Shown here piece after piece: positions 43,764-52,073 of a stretch of DNA of 64,000 nucleotides (position 1 is the first letter of the stretch; the number at the start of each line of letters is the position of its first letter). This DNA comes from Chitinophaga agri (GTDB taxonomy: Bacteria; Bacteroidota; Bacteroidia; Chitinophagales; Chitinophagaceae): NCBI RefSeq assembly GCF_010093065.1, contig NZ_CP048113.1, forward strand, positions 2,294,001 through 2,358,000. Reading direction: 5' to 3'. Made by a program: the position numbers and the translations under genes. The notes below the pieces were generated by a model that was not told the DNA's origin, made no database searches, and was given only the letters and a program-made list of their open reading frames with translations.

Positions 43764-44459
43764 ATGAAAAAACGTATTCATAAAATCCTGCGGCAATGGG
43801 CAGTCACGTTCATACCCGAAATACAGGCAACCTTCGCCAGGGATATTTCGTTTGCTCGCTCAGTGAAATCGTTGTCCACCACAGCAGATTATATAGATGA
43901 ACATATGTGGGATGTTCCTTCCGTAGATCATCATCTGCTTGTGCATGATACGGCCATCAGTCATATACAGATCGCCAATGGCCTGATACTGGAGTTTGGC
44001 GTGTTCTCTGGCAGTACGATTAACCACATTGCCACACACCTGCCAGATACCAGCATATTTGGTTTCGACTCATTTGAAGGTCTTCCGGAGTTCTGGCGTG
44101 ACGGTTTCTCCAAAGGCCATTTTGCACTGAATCAGTTGCCAACAGTTGCGCCAAACGTGACCCTTGTAAAAGGTTGGTTTGACCAGACGCTGCCTGACTT
44201 CAAAGCAAAGTATGATCAGCCGGTTGCTTATCTCCACATAGACTGCGACCTGTATTCTTCAACTAAAACAATATTCGATCTGTTAAAAGATAATATCGTG
44301 GAAGGTACTGTGATCGTGTTTGACGAATATTTTAACTATCCGGGCTGGATGCAAGGCGAGTTCAGGGCATTCCGGGAATTTCTTGAAGAAACAAAGAAGA
44401 GTTACAAATATCTTGTCTATAACCGTATGCACGAACAGGTAGCGGTGATCATTACCTAA
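43764..44459 (+). CDS. TylF/MycF-type SAM-dependent methyltransferase
   Basis: A protein of about 231 residues with a class I methyltransferase fold of the TylF/MycF group. The SAM-binding motif is LEFGVFSGSTINHIA. FGFDSFEGLPEFWRDGF is a strong group signature, and the metal or substrate region is YLHIDCDLYSSTKTIFDLL with the Asp. Known members methylate sugar hydroxyls of macrolides, but broader roles are likely in Bacteroidota. The real start is ATG 43764, because 43743 is a TTG before 7 extra residues. It has no antibiotic gene neighbours here, so a housekeeping or glycan role is as likely. Confidence 0.85.
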   Translation: MKKRIHKILRQWAVTFIPEIQATFARDISFARSVKSLSTTADYIDEHMWDVPSVDHHLLVHDTAISHIQIANGLILEFGVFSGSTINHIATHLPDTSIFGFDSFEGLPEFWRDGFSKGHFALNQLPTVAPNVTLVKGWFDQTLPDFKAKYDQPVAYLHIDCDLYSSTKTIFDLLKDNIVEGTVIVFDEYFNYPGWMQGEFRAFREFLEETKKSYKYLVYNRMHEQVAVIIT

Positions 44460-44804
44460 CGGGACGATTCACTTCCGGCAGGAAATAGCAGGTGCCTCAT
44501 CCCACCCCACGGTACTACTATTGTAATTATTAAAGAGGATCATTGGCTTTTGCAGACCAGTGATCTGATTTATAATAACCATCATCCTATATTTACAGTA
44601 CAAAGGTCGATCTTTGCATGATGGGATCATTTGTTTAAAGGCACAATCTGGTGTGTCTAAAAGGTCAGATCAAGTGATCGGGCCGGCGCATGCATTCACT
44701 TTCGTTATGCAAACCCATTTGTTTGTCTAACGGCCTATTACACTTATTTTGGAATAATGAAAACAGACATTGTATCTTTCAACTTATAAAACAGCCAGCA
44801 ACAT
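44460..44804 (+). other. Intergenic region with a candidate promoter
   Basis: This 345-base gap has a promoter-like pair: TTTG at 44748-44751 and TATCTTTC at 44774-44781, one base off TAnnTTTG, before the aminopeptidase gene. I see nothing else certain. Confidence 0.45.
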
Positions 44805-45569
44805 ATGTCAATATCTAAAGAATCCGAGTTATTGGGAATGCAGAAAGCGAGCGAAGCCGTTGCATATACCTTAAAAGAAATGAGGACCTATGCCCAGCCA
44901 GGGATGAGCACAAAAGAACTGGACGAGTATGGTGCGAAGATCTTATCTGACCTCGGTGCCAAGTCAGCACCTTATCTTACTTACGGATTTCCGGGCTATA
45001 CCTGCATCAGTGTAGACAATGAATTCTGTCACGGAATACCTTCTGACAGAAGGATCCTGAAAGAAGGAGATCTGATCAATATTGATGTTTCCGCGGAACT
45101 GGATGGGTTCTGGGCGGATAACGGCGGGTCATTTGTACTGGGTGACGATATTCACCAACACCAAAAGCTGGTAGACGCATCAAAAGCTATATTGCAGAAA
45201 GCGATCAGTCATATCAGAGGGGGCGTTAAGATCGCCGATATTGGACATCTGATGGAAACGGAAGCTAAAAAGAGAGGTTTTAAAGTGATTAAAAACCTGG
45301 GCGGACATGGTATCGGAAGAGGGCTGCACGAAGAACCAGGGGAATTGATGAACTATAAGAACCGGTTTGATCTTAGACGCTTTAAAAAGAATTCAGTAGT
45401 GGCGATTGAAACGTTTATTTCCACTACATCTACTTATGCCACAGAGTTGAGTGACGGATGGACGATGGTGGGTAATAAGGGTGGTTACATGGCCCAGCAT
45501 GAGCACACGATCGTAGTGACGGACGGACAACCGATCATCCTGACGGAGATGAATGGAATATTAAATTAG
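44805..45569 (+). CDS. map: Type I methionine aminopeptidase
   Basis: A 254-residue MetAP that removes N-terminal Met from new proteins. Metal ligands are visible in order: the Asp pair in NIDVSAELDGFWADNGGSF, His in GGHGIGRGLHEEP, Glu in VVAIETFIS and Glu in QHEHTIVV. The substrate His is in EFCHGIPS. The metal-site strand reads DGFWADN instead of the usual DGYHGDT. This suggests a divergent paralogue rather than the main copy that usually sits by ribosomal genes. There are no translation genes here. It is cytoplasmic. Confidence 0.92.
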   Translation: MSISKESELLGMQKASEAVAYTLKEMRTYAQPGMSTKELDEYGAKILSDLGAKSAPYLTYGFPGYTCISVDNEFCHGIPSDRRILKEGDLINIDVSAELDGFWADNGGSFVLGDDIHQHQKLVDASKAILQKAISHIRGGVKIADIGHLMETEAKKRGFKVIKNLGGHGIGRGLHEEPGELMNYKNRFDLRRFKKNSVVAIETFISTTSTYATELSDGWTMVGNKGGYMAQHEHTIVVTDGQPIILTEMNGILN

Positions 45570-45673
45570 CCCGTATTTTTATCACACATCAGTTCTTTGT
45601 TCAAACCGACACATGTAAGGTTTCTACTGAAATAAAAGTATCGGAGAGAGCTCGTTCAGCAACAACGCTTCTC

Positions 45674-45706
45674 CAAAAAAAAACACCGCAACTCACGTTG
45701 CGGTGT
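45674..45706 (-). terminator. Intrinsic terminator of the minus-strand gene
   Basis: A 10-bp stem (45683-45692 with 45697-45706), with an A run on the plus strand at 45674-45683 giving a T run in the minus-strand transcript. Confidence 0.85.
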
Positions 45707-45719
45707 CCCCTGTTCTCTC

Positions 45720-46103
45720 TTATGATTTATAATAGTTCCTTTTAGCTTCCAGCACCGCCTGATCACGATCCCGTTTAAAGGTTCTGATCTGAGACCGGCG
45801 TTCCTTACCTGTCAGGTCTTTATCTAACTTAACAGACTCGATCTTGTCTGCATAATCATTCCTGATATTTGCGACCTGTATATCGAGTTTGGTCGGCTGA
45901 TAAGGTGCCGCCGCATACGGTGCCCCGTAAGGGTAGCCATAAAAACCGAATGGTGAGAAATAAGGACTATAAAACCCACCGCCTACAACTACTGTAGTCC
46001 TGGGATAAAATCCACCTCTAAATCCACCTCCATGCATGGGAGGCATTGCTGAAGCTACTTTAACCATGGCTGTCAGAACTAATACTGCTATTATCTTTTT
46101 CAT
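45720..46103 (-). CDS. Small secreted Gly/Tyr/Pro-rich protein
   Basis: A 127-residue protein with a signal peptide ending VASAMP. Residues about 22-75 are low-complexity, rich in Gly, Tyr, Phe and Pro (GFYGYPYGAPYAAAPY). The C-terminal half is a charged helix (DIQVANIRNDYADKIESVK, then KRDRDQAVLEAKRNYYKS). The layout, a flexible part plus a helical coil, fits a structural or matrix protein. I know no enzymatic motif. It is single with a strong terminator. Similar small secreted proteins are common in this group. Confidence 0.75.
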   Translation of the reverse strand: MKKIIAVLVLTAMVKVASAMPPMHGGGFRGGFYPRTTVVVGGGFYSPYFSPFGFYGYPYGAPYAAAPYQPTKLDIQVANIRNDYADKIESVKLDKDLTGKERRSQIRTFKRDRDQAVLEAKRNYYKS

Positions 46104-46234
46104 GATTGTTGGTTTTTATGATTATTTGACAGTGTTTAATTAAAAAGATTTAATGCCTCCCACAGGTTTAGCATACTGTTAACAGTCAGGCCCGTCCGGC
46201 AACTTTTGTATCTTTACCTACTTTTATCATCACT

Positions 46235-46426
46235 ATGCAACATCCTGTTACGTTACTTATACCGGAGAAAACCGATGTGGAGTCTGACCAGATCGTACTG
46301 GCCTGGCAGCAATGCGGAGGCGAACTAAGAAGATTGGGAAGATACTGGGTCAAAGATGAACAGCTGAGAGGACGGAATATAGCTATATATGGCAATCAGG
46401 AAACATCAGCTGAAGTAATATCCTGA
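46235..46426 (+). pseudogene. Probable N-terminal fragment of an ATP-grasp-like protein
   Basis: A 63-residue frame starting MQHPVTLLIPEKTDVESDQIV, then GELRRLGRYWVKDEQLRGRNIAIYGNQ. This opening, with a Rossmann-like strand and RLGRYW plus AIYGNQ, resembles the first domain of Bacteroidota ATP-grasp proteins, which are normally about 300 residues. The frame then stops. No continuation is seen in the next 130 bases before the minus-strand gene. A stand-alone small protein is the alternative. The match is from memory of the family pattern, so confidence is modest. Confidence 0.45.
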
Positions 46427-46564
46427 TTGGTCAGTTAAAGAAACAAGCCTGATCATACTTTGAGCTTCACCAGCCCCTGCACTCATGTATGACTATATAC
46501 AAATGCGGCCGGGAATAATACTTCCGGGCCGCAAACTATATACTACCTAAAACCTTCAGGAGAA

Positions 46565-46837
46565 TTATTCTGCCGTCGTAGGATCAATGATCGTCCTGAT
46601 CTCATTGATGGCATTAGCAGGAAAACCTCCTTTCTGCGCATGTTCCCGGATCATGTCAGCATTAGGAGCAATGTAAACACAATAGATCTTATCACCCGTA
46701 ACATAACTCTGTACCCACTGGATCTCCGGCCCCATATTCCTTAATACATTACAGGATGCCTGGGAAACGCCTTTCAGTTCATCGGTAGTAAGCCGGCCGG
46801 CTCCCGCCAGCTCACGTTCAATTACATATTTCGGCAT
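46565..46837 (-). CDS. DUF4242 small protein
   Basis: A 90-residue protein matching the DUF4242 pattern (SCO4226-like): PKYVIERELAGAGRLT, then WVQSYVTGDKIYCVYIAPN and HAQKGGFPANAINEI. The start is ATG 46837. The longer frame to 46933 adds residues that overlap the next terminator. Relatives are small ferredoxin-like-fold proteins, one with nickel binding. The His before AQK and the nearby Cys could bind metal. It is single and cytoplasmic, with no export signal. The role is unknown. Confidence 0.82.
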   Translation of the reverse strand: MPKYVIERELAGAGRLTTDELKGVSQASCNVLRNMGPEIQWVQSYVTGDKIYCVYIAPNADMIREHAQKGGFPANAINEIRTIIDPTTAE

Positions 46838-46906
46838 AGTTGTAGATTTAATTTGTGTAACTATCAGATTGATAACAATCCGGGCGCCTTTTAGTTCTCT
46901 GTTGCA

Positions 46907-46942
46907 AAACAAAAGCCCTTCAGCTGCGAACAACTGAAGGGC
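46907..46942 (-). terminator. Intrinsic terminator of the minus-strand gene at 46966
   Basis: A 9-bp stem (46915-46923 with 46934-46942). Its minus-strand transcript ends in a T-rich run from the AAAACAAAAG at 46906-46915. Confidence 0.8.
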
Positions 46943-46965
46943 GATTAGATCCTGGCAAATACCTC

Positions 46966-47538
46966 CTACGGGCGGCCTTTCGGCTTAGGAATCGCTTTAT
47001 TCCTTCCATTCGTGCCCACTGGATTGGCAATAAATGTCCCGTTTACCTTTTTATCAATTTTCTCGGTATATTCCGCATCATATTCGATTCTGCCTTTCCT
47101 GATTTCGTAAAACTTCGCAGGCAGATAATAGATCGAATCTGCTGAAGGATGTGGCTCCGCTAGTTCACTACCACCAAATTCCAGCAGTCCGTCATGGTCC
47201 CAGTCCTTAATATCTGAGCTAACAGTTGTCAGGATAGAATCCGCAACGGAATTGTTAATGCTGAATACATACAGCCTGTTCTTCTTTGGCCCTGCCTTCA
47301 CGTCCAGGAACAGGAAAACATTTCCCTTATCTTCTTCAATGCGGTTCCGTTTACTGGCGTAATTGATACTGTCTTCTGCAAAATGAAAGGTCTTATTACC
47401 GTTCACAATGATGGTACCCTTGTACACTGAAATCTGCTGCTGCTTACTACTGGTAAAACTTAATCCTGTCTTAGGCTTCTGAGCCAGTACCGGAAGGCTC
47501 ACCAACAATAGCATACAATATCTGAGTCTGAGACGCAT
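46966..47538 (-). CDS. Hypothetical secreted protein
   Basis: A protein of about 190 residues with a signal peptide ending LPVLAQ. The start at 47538 (MRLRLRYCMLLL) fits; the longer frame begins at a TTG. Beta-rich segments (QISVYKGTIIVNGNKTFHF, FLFLDVKAG, RLYVFSINN) precede an Asp-rich loop (DWDHDGLLEFGG) that could bind Ca. The tail is Lys/Pro/Gly rich. I do not recognise the family. It may be a periplasmic or surface protein. It stands alone. Confidence 0.65.
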   Translation of the reverse strand: MRLRLRYCMLLLVSLPVLAQKPKTGLSFTSSKQQQISVYKGTIIVNGNKTFHFAEDSINYASKRNRIEEDKGNVFLFLDVKAGPKKNRLYVFSINNSVADSILTTVSSDIKDWDHDGLLEFGGSELAEPHPSADSIYYLPAKFYEIRKGRIEYDAEYTEKIDKKVNGTFIANPVGTNGRNKAIPKPKGRP

Positions 47539-47813
47539 AATGATATTTTTAAATTCAAGCCTGAACTTAAGCAAATTTTGCGGATTTAATATGCTAAGCG
47601 CTTTTTTAAAAGGAGCAGCTGGCAGGCTTTGCAGATATTTTTCGGCATCCGATATTAATTCGTTAGCTTCACAATCAATTCATACTCAATATATCTGAGA
47701 CTGGCATTACACTAGTGAACGGCAATACAACCTGACTGTTACTCCAGATCAACCACCTTCGGGCACACGCAACATTTACACCAGGCAATCTGTCACTTCT
47801 TAAATACCACAAC

Positions 47814-48374
47814 ATGAAAACTGTTCTGCTCCTGCTATGCATTACTGCATTGGCCACTGCCTGCAATCAGCAACCAGGCAAATCTGAAAGCGGTTACACT
47901 GATACAGGTAATACTGTTGTCACTACTACCGATGCGGCACTCGACTACCCCTATAAAATGAGAGAATCCTACAAGGACTGGCAACCTGGTGATAAGAAAA
48001 ACGGACTGCTCGTCATGAAAATGCTGAAAGCATGGGAAACGAAGAACCTTTCTGAATGTGCTTCCTATTTCGGAGACAGTGTATACTTCAATATGGACTA
48101 CTTCCGTAAGGTAGCCAGGCATGATAGTCTGCCGGCCATGCTGGAGGAATCCTGGGCCAACTATGCCAGCGTAAAACTGGATGTGGATGACTGGGAATCC
48201 GTTATCTCTAAAGACAAAAAAGAAGAATGGGTGACTATCTGGTACAAACAAACCTGGATAGATAAAAAAGGGAAAACAGACTCACTCGCTATTGTCAATG
48301 ATGCTAAGATAGCGAACGGAAAGATCGTTGTCTTCGATGAAACGATCAGGCATTTTCCAACAGCGAAGAAATAG
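47814..48374 (+). CDS. NTF2-like lipoprotein
   Basis: A 186-residue lipoprotein with lipobox LATAC (Cys17), a short linker, then an NTF2/SnoaL-like domain. This has the long helix KNGLLVMKMLKAWETKNLSE, followed by strands (VYFNMDYFRK, VWYKQTWIDKKGK style) and a final HFP end. NTF2-like lipoproteins in this phylum often lack catalysis. It appears to be single with its own terminator. It differs from the catabolic-module copies by lipidation, so a separate role is likely. Confidence 0.75.
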   Translation: MKTVLLLLCITALATACNQQPGKSESGYTDTGNTVVTTTDAALDYPYKMRESYKDWQPGDKKNGLLVMKMLKAWETKNLSECASYFGDSVYFNMDYFRKVARHDSLPAMLEESWANYASVKLDVDDWESVISKDKKEEWVTIWYKQTWIDKKGKTDSLAIVNDAKIANGKIVVFDETIRHFPTAKK

Positions 48375-48441
48375 GCACATTAACACCGTACAAAAGATAT
48401 GTGCAGCTGAGCCTTCAATGGTAATAACTGTAAAAAGCATA

Positions 48442-48473
48442 AAAAAAGCTGCCAGTAGTCCGGCAGCTTTTTT
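48442..48473. terminator. Bidirectional intrinsic terminator
   Basis: A 12-bp stem, AAAAAAGCTGCC with GGCAGCTTTTTT (48442-48453 with 48462-48473). It lies between convergent genes. Confidence 0.88.
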
Positions 48474-48500
48474 CTATACGCTAATTTCGTTTAGTCTGGA

Positions 48501-48869
48501 TTACATCTTCATGCCACCTTCAATCACACCGGTGAGTTTCCTTGTCACCAGCTTGTCTCCATCATAAAAAGACACAGTAGCAGAATCTTTGATCGTGAAC
48601 TGAGAACCTTTCCAGTAACTAACAGTTCCTTTAAAATTATCCAGCTTCAACAGCTGTCCGGTTGCATTGTTTTGTACCTGTATATATGCAAGTGAAGTAA
48701 CTTCTTCTTTCGAAAGATTTATGTAAAAAGTGTAGTAGTAATCTGCATCTTTCTGATATCCGATCTCAGTAAAAGTCGCTTTAATTTTCGCATCCGCTGC
48801 TTTCCCAAAAATTACAGACAACGTGCAAACAACAGCAAAAAATAACAGGTAAAGTGCTCTCTTGTTCAT
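48501..48869 (-). CDS. Hypothetical secreted protein
   Basis: A protein of about 122 residues with an N-terminal signal (MNKRALYLLFFAVVCTLSVIFGKA). The rest is beta-rich: KATFTEIGYQKDADYYYTFYIN, a TGQLLKLDNFKGT strand and VSFYDGDKLVTRKLTG. No motif is known. The start at 48869 avoids 18 polar residues of the longer frame. It is single. Secreted small beta proteins of this kind are common in the phylum. Confidence 0.6.
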   Translation of the reverse strand: MNKRALYLLFFAVVCTLSVIFGKAADAKIKATFTEIGYQKDADYYYTFYINLSKEEVTSLAYIQVQNNATGQLLKLDNFKGTVSYWKGSQFTIKDSATVSFYDGDKLVTRKLTGVIEGGMKM

Positions 48870-49332
48870 AGACCTAGGCTTATATTGATAAAATGTTTTC
48901 AGAACCCAGATACAATTTAACAAATAATTATATATAAAATAAGCATTTATTGTTTATGGGGATAATTTTTTTCTCTGTCAACGGGGTAAATACACAAAAA
49001 GAGCAACACAAACACTGATTATCAATAACTTTCCTACTCGAACCGGTCACCGTGGCCGGGAAATATTTTTTCCCGATATAGGGGGTCCCTCTCCCCTTTT
49101 AACCGGCAGAGACCAAAGCAGTTACGATCCCGGAGCACCTTTTTCAGCGGGCTTTCTGAAATCCGGGGTCGCCCCTACGAAAAATAAATACTTTAAAAAT
49201 TTCTTTAACGCTTGTACGCATATCATGCATTATTTGTTGTCATATAGGAAACGAATAATTTAATTGATAATGCGCATTTGTCTTTTTGATTATCTACAAC
49301 ATTTCATATAGCATTTTATAAAGGATATACAG
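48870..49332. other. Intergenic region
   Basis: This gap of more than 450 bases is AT-rich near the next gene. A hairpin with CGGGAAA/TTTCCCG lies at about 49057-49075, preceded by GGCC-rich inverted segments. It holds the promoters of the two divergent genes. I see no exact TAnnTTTG box and no coding frame. Confidence 0.4.
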
Positions 49333-50469
49333 ATGAACAGAATTTTGATGTTTCTCGTAGCGAGTTTGATATCTATGCCAATGTTTGCGCAGGCACCATT
49401 TTACATCAGAGGACAACTCGGGAAACTTCCAGCTCCGGCAAAAGTTTATATAGGCTATTCAGTAGATGGAGATATTGTATATGATTCTGCAGATATAGAA
49501 AAGGGACAATTTAAAATTATGCAGTACGTGCCTTACCCGGTAAATGCGCTGCTGATGGTAAGTAGGAACGGTGAACCAGTAAATTTCTTCAGCGCGAAAA
49601 ATGTAGCGCATGTGTATGTCGAACCTGGCGCCAGCATGTGGCTGACTTCAGATGAAGACATCGCCAATTTTGAATCAAACGGATGTAAGTCGCAGGATGA
49701 CTACGCAGTATATCTGCAATACATGTCTGACATCAATGCAAAGCTCGATGCCCTGACTGCTGAATCATCCAATACCATGTTCTCCGACGTAAGTGCAACC
49801 GGCATAGCGGCAAAGAGGAACTATATGGAACGCTTCCGTGCGACGATGGAAGAAAGGAAAACGAGGATGAAAGAATTTATCATTCAGTATCCTGAAATGT
49901 ATATCAGCCTGGATATCCTGGAAGAATACGCTGGTGCATTCATCGACCACAACGACGTGGAACCACTTTACAAAGTGCTGAACGAAAAGACCAGAAAAAC
50001 CGTAAAAGGTAAAGCATTCCTGAAGAAACTGCAGGAGTCTAAACTGGGTGCTATCGGTACTGATGCGCCTGACTTTTCTCAGAAAGATCCGGAAGGTAAT
50101 AAAGTATCTCTTTCGTCATTCAAGGGAAAATATGTACTGCTGAACTTCTGGGGTAGCTGGAACTCCGCTTCCAGAATAGAAACCCAGGAACTGAAACAGA
50201 TCGTTAAACCTTTCGATAATAAACAGCTGGTTGTGATCAACGTGGGACTCGAAGCACGCAAAGAGCACTGGAATACTGCGATCGCTGAAGACAAGCTCAC
50301 TGGATACAATGTATCCGATCTGAAGTTCATGAAGAATGAGATAGCACAACTGTACAGAGTATCCGCTGTACCACAGAACGTGCTGATCGGTCCCGACGGC
50401 AAGATCATAGCAAGGAACCTGAAGGGGAAGCTGCTGGAAGAAAAGCTGACGGCTTTAATAGCGAAATAA
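49333..50469 (+). CDS. TlpA/AhpC-TSA-like redoxin without its CxxC
   Basis: A 378-residue periplasmic protein: a signal peptide (end MFAQA), a DUF4369-like beta domain (about 22-100), a helical linker, and a C-terminal thioredoxin fold (about 240-378). The latter begins GTDAPDFSQKDPEGNKVSLSSFKGKYVLLNFWGSW. In ordinary TlpA-like proteins the next residues are C-x-x-C, but here the segment reads NSASR. Both catalytic Cys are absent, so it cannot do thiol redox chemistry in the usual way. It may bind a partner or substrate instead. It is single with a strong terminator. Family identity is clear; function is unclear. Confidence 0.9.
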   Translation: MNRILMFLVASLISMPMFAQAPFYIRGQLGKLPAPAKVYIGYSVDGDIVYDSADIEKGQFKIMQYVPYPVNALLMVSRNGEPVNFFSAKNVAHVYVEPGASMWLTSDEDIANFESNGCKSQDDYAVYLQYMSDINAKLDALTAESSNTMFSDVSATGIAAKRNYMERFRATMEERKTRMKEFIIQYPEMYISLDILEEYAGAFIDHNDVEPLYKVLNEKTRKTVKGKAFLKKLQESKLGAIGTDAPDFSQKDPEGNKVSLSSFKGKYVLLNFWGSWNSASRIETQELKQIVKPFDNKQLVVINVGLEARKEHWNTAIAEDKLTGYNVSDLKFMKNEIAQLYRVSAVPQNVLIGPDGKIIARNLKGKLLEEKLTALIAK

Positions 50470-50540
50470 TGATGATGTATACAACAGTGGACGACGTGAC
50501 AAACGGAAACGCTGCTTTTAATTTTGCGACAAGTGAAAAG

Positions 50541-50570
50541 GGCCTCAGTTTAAACTGAGGCCTTTCCTTT
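50541..50570 (+). terminator. Intrinsic terminator
   Basis: An 8-11 bp stem in a palindromic GGCCTCAG/CTGAGGCC (50541-50562) with a T-rich run after it. Convergent genes lie on both sides. Confidence 0.85.
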
Positions 50571-50593
50571 TTTATCAAAGCTTCTTTTTACTA

Positions 50594-50848
50594 TTAACAA
50601 TGCCCCGGCAAAGGTATATTGTTAACCGCGATCAGGCTATCCAACCTGATCACCAGACCATTGTCCATACGCATGTACTCTACCTTGTTGAGCGCATACA
50701 CATCCTGAATACGGGCGTTCACCTCATGCTCCTCCCCCGCTTCATCCCGGAAATGGATCAGACACATCGTCCTCATTGTCGCCCAGGCCTCCAGACGATC
50801 ATAATAATTACAATCAATAGGCTGGTAGGAATTGTTGGCTGCATCCAT
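50594..50848 (-). CDS. rof: Rho-binding antiterminator-like protein (Rof/YaeO family)
   Basis: An 84-residue protein with the Rof pattern near its start: YQPIDCNYYDRLEAWATMRT. It then has a strand region with KVEYMRMDNGLVIRLDSLIAVN. E. coli Rof (YaeO) is about this size, with YQPINCDDYDNLE at the same place, and it binds Rho to block termination. I chose ATG 50848, which gives the family start. The longer frame adds 15 residues. It is single. It should be cytoplasmic. The homology is by eye and strong in motif order. Confidence 0.85.
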   Translation of the reverse strand: MDAANNSYQPIDCNYYDRLEAWATMRTMCLIHFRDEAGEEHEVNARIQDVYALNKVEYMRMDNGLVIRLDSLIAVNNIPLPGHC

Positions 50849-50993
50849 ACAAATGTGTTTTAAAGTTGGCTTAATATATGAATTTCCGACCATTTAATAT
50901 CCGCTTCAGACCGCTCATAAATGCTTAACAGTGCAGTCGTCCGTGTTGTTCAACAAGTTTACTATTTTACGTCAACAATACAAAGACGATACT

Positions 50994-52034
50994 ATGAAGA
51001 CATTGTTCCTATCCTTCTGCCTGCTGGCTTCCGGCTTCCTGATGCCGGTCAATGCACACCAGCCGGCAACAACCGATACTACCACCCACGGTGATGCTCC
51101 TGCTCCTGTAGCAGCTGTTAATCTTACCATGTTCGGCCGTGGTATTTATCCTGGTGATGATACCACCTATGCTCAATTAAAAACATCCGGTTTCACTACC
51201 GTCATCCTTTCCAGCTTCTACATCCATTCCAATGGTGATGTATATTCCGGTGATGATCACAAGGAGCCTATCATCCATGATGGGAAATATGTAGGTAGTA
51301 AAGAATGGCTGCAAAGGGTCGCTTCTCTCAAGCAGGCTCCTTCTACCGTTAGCCGCATAGAGATCCTGCTGGAAGGAAGATGGTTCAATCAGCCGCCAAA
51401 TACCTATGACTACATACAGGACTGGTATGACGCCAGCAAAACCGTTCCGGGCATTGTAACCGGCATTGGTACGAACAGCACATTATATAATATCTGTAAA
51501 ATATTTAAAGAAGATATTGGTGTTGATGCAGTATGCATTGATGATGAATCCGTCTACAACAGTCTCTCCATTGCTCAACTGGGCGAGATGATCGGACAAC
51601 TCGGTATGCGGATGACCCTCTGCCCGTTCCGTAAAACGGAATTCTGGAAGGACGTGATCTGCCGATCCAAACCTGGACTCATCGATGCGGTGTATCTCCA
51701 GTGCTATGACGGTGGCAGAAACAATGTGCCGGGCCAATGGCAGCAGAAGCTTAACACCGGCCTGCCTATCTATCCGATCTTCCTTTGCCGTGGCGCTTTC
51801 AGTAACTGCGGACCGGTACACAACAGTAAATCACCTGCTGATATCAAGGCAGAGATGATCCGCTTCAGAAAAGACTATCCCGGTATGACAGGTGGTGCCA
51901 TCTGGCAGCTGGCCGATGTAAAAAGCTATATCAGGAATAACTGTGCGGTACAGGACCCACAATCAGGTAGGGCTGTTTCTGTCAGTCAGTATGTAACTGA
52001 TCTGAAGAATAGTTTACAGGAAGGTCTGGAATAA
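50994..52034 (+). CDS. Secreted GH18-like TIM-barrel protein
   Basis: A protein of about 346 residues with a signal peptide (MKTLFLSFCLLASG, cleavage near VNAHQ). The strand-helix alternation fits a TIM barrel: FTTVILSSFYIH, GVDAVCIDDESVYN, AVYLQCYDGG and GGAIWQLADV. GVDAVCIDDE sits where GH18 chitinases have DGxDxDxE, and YLQCYDGG sits near the usual YDxxG. The ideal GH18 motif is not exact, so it may be a divergent hydrolase or a chitin-binding pseudo-enzyme. It is single, with the start at 50994. Confidence 0.65.
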   Translation: MKTLFLSFCLLASGFLMPVNAHQPATTDTTTHGDAPAPVAAVNLTMFGRGIYPGDDTTYAQLKTSGFTTVILSSFYIHSNGDVYSGDDHKEPIIHDGKYVGSKEWLQRVASLKQAPSTVSRIEILLEGRWFNQPPNTYDYIQDWYDASKTVPGIVTGIGTNSTLYNICKIFKEDIGVDAVCIDDESVYNSLSIAQLGEMIGQLGMRMTLCPFRKTEFWKDVICRSKPGLIDAVYLQCYDGGRNNVPGQWQQKLNTGLPIYPIFLCRGAFSNCGPVHNSKSPADIKAEMIRFRKDYPGMTGGAIWQLADVKSYIRNNCAVQDPQSGRAVSVSQYVTDLKNSLQEGLE

Positions 52035-52040
52035 TATAAA

Positions 52041-52069
52041 AGGGCTCCGGAGATTGTACCCGGAGCCCT
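52041..52069 (-). terminator. Intrinsic terminator of the minus-strand operon
   Basis: A 10-bp stem (52041-52050 with 52060-52069). On the minus strand it is followed by a T-rich stretch. It ends the LytR-like operon. Confidence 0.75.
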
Positions 52070-52073
52070 GCCC

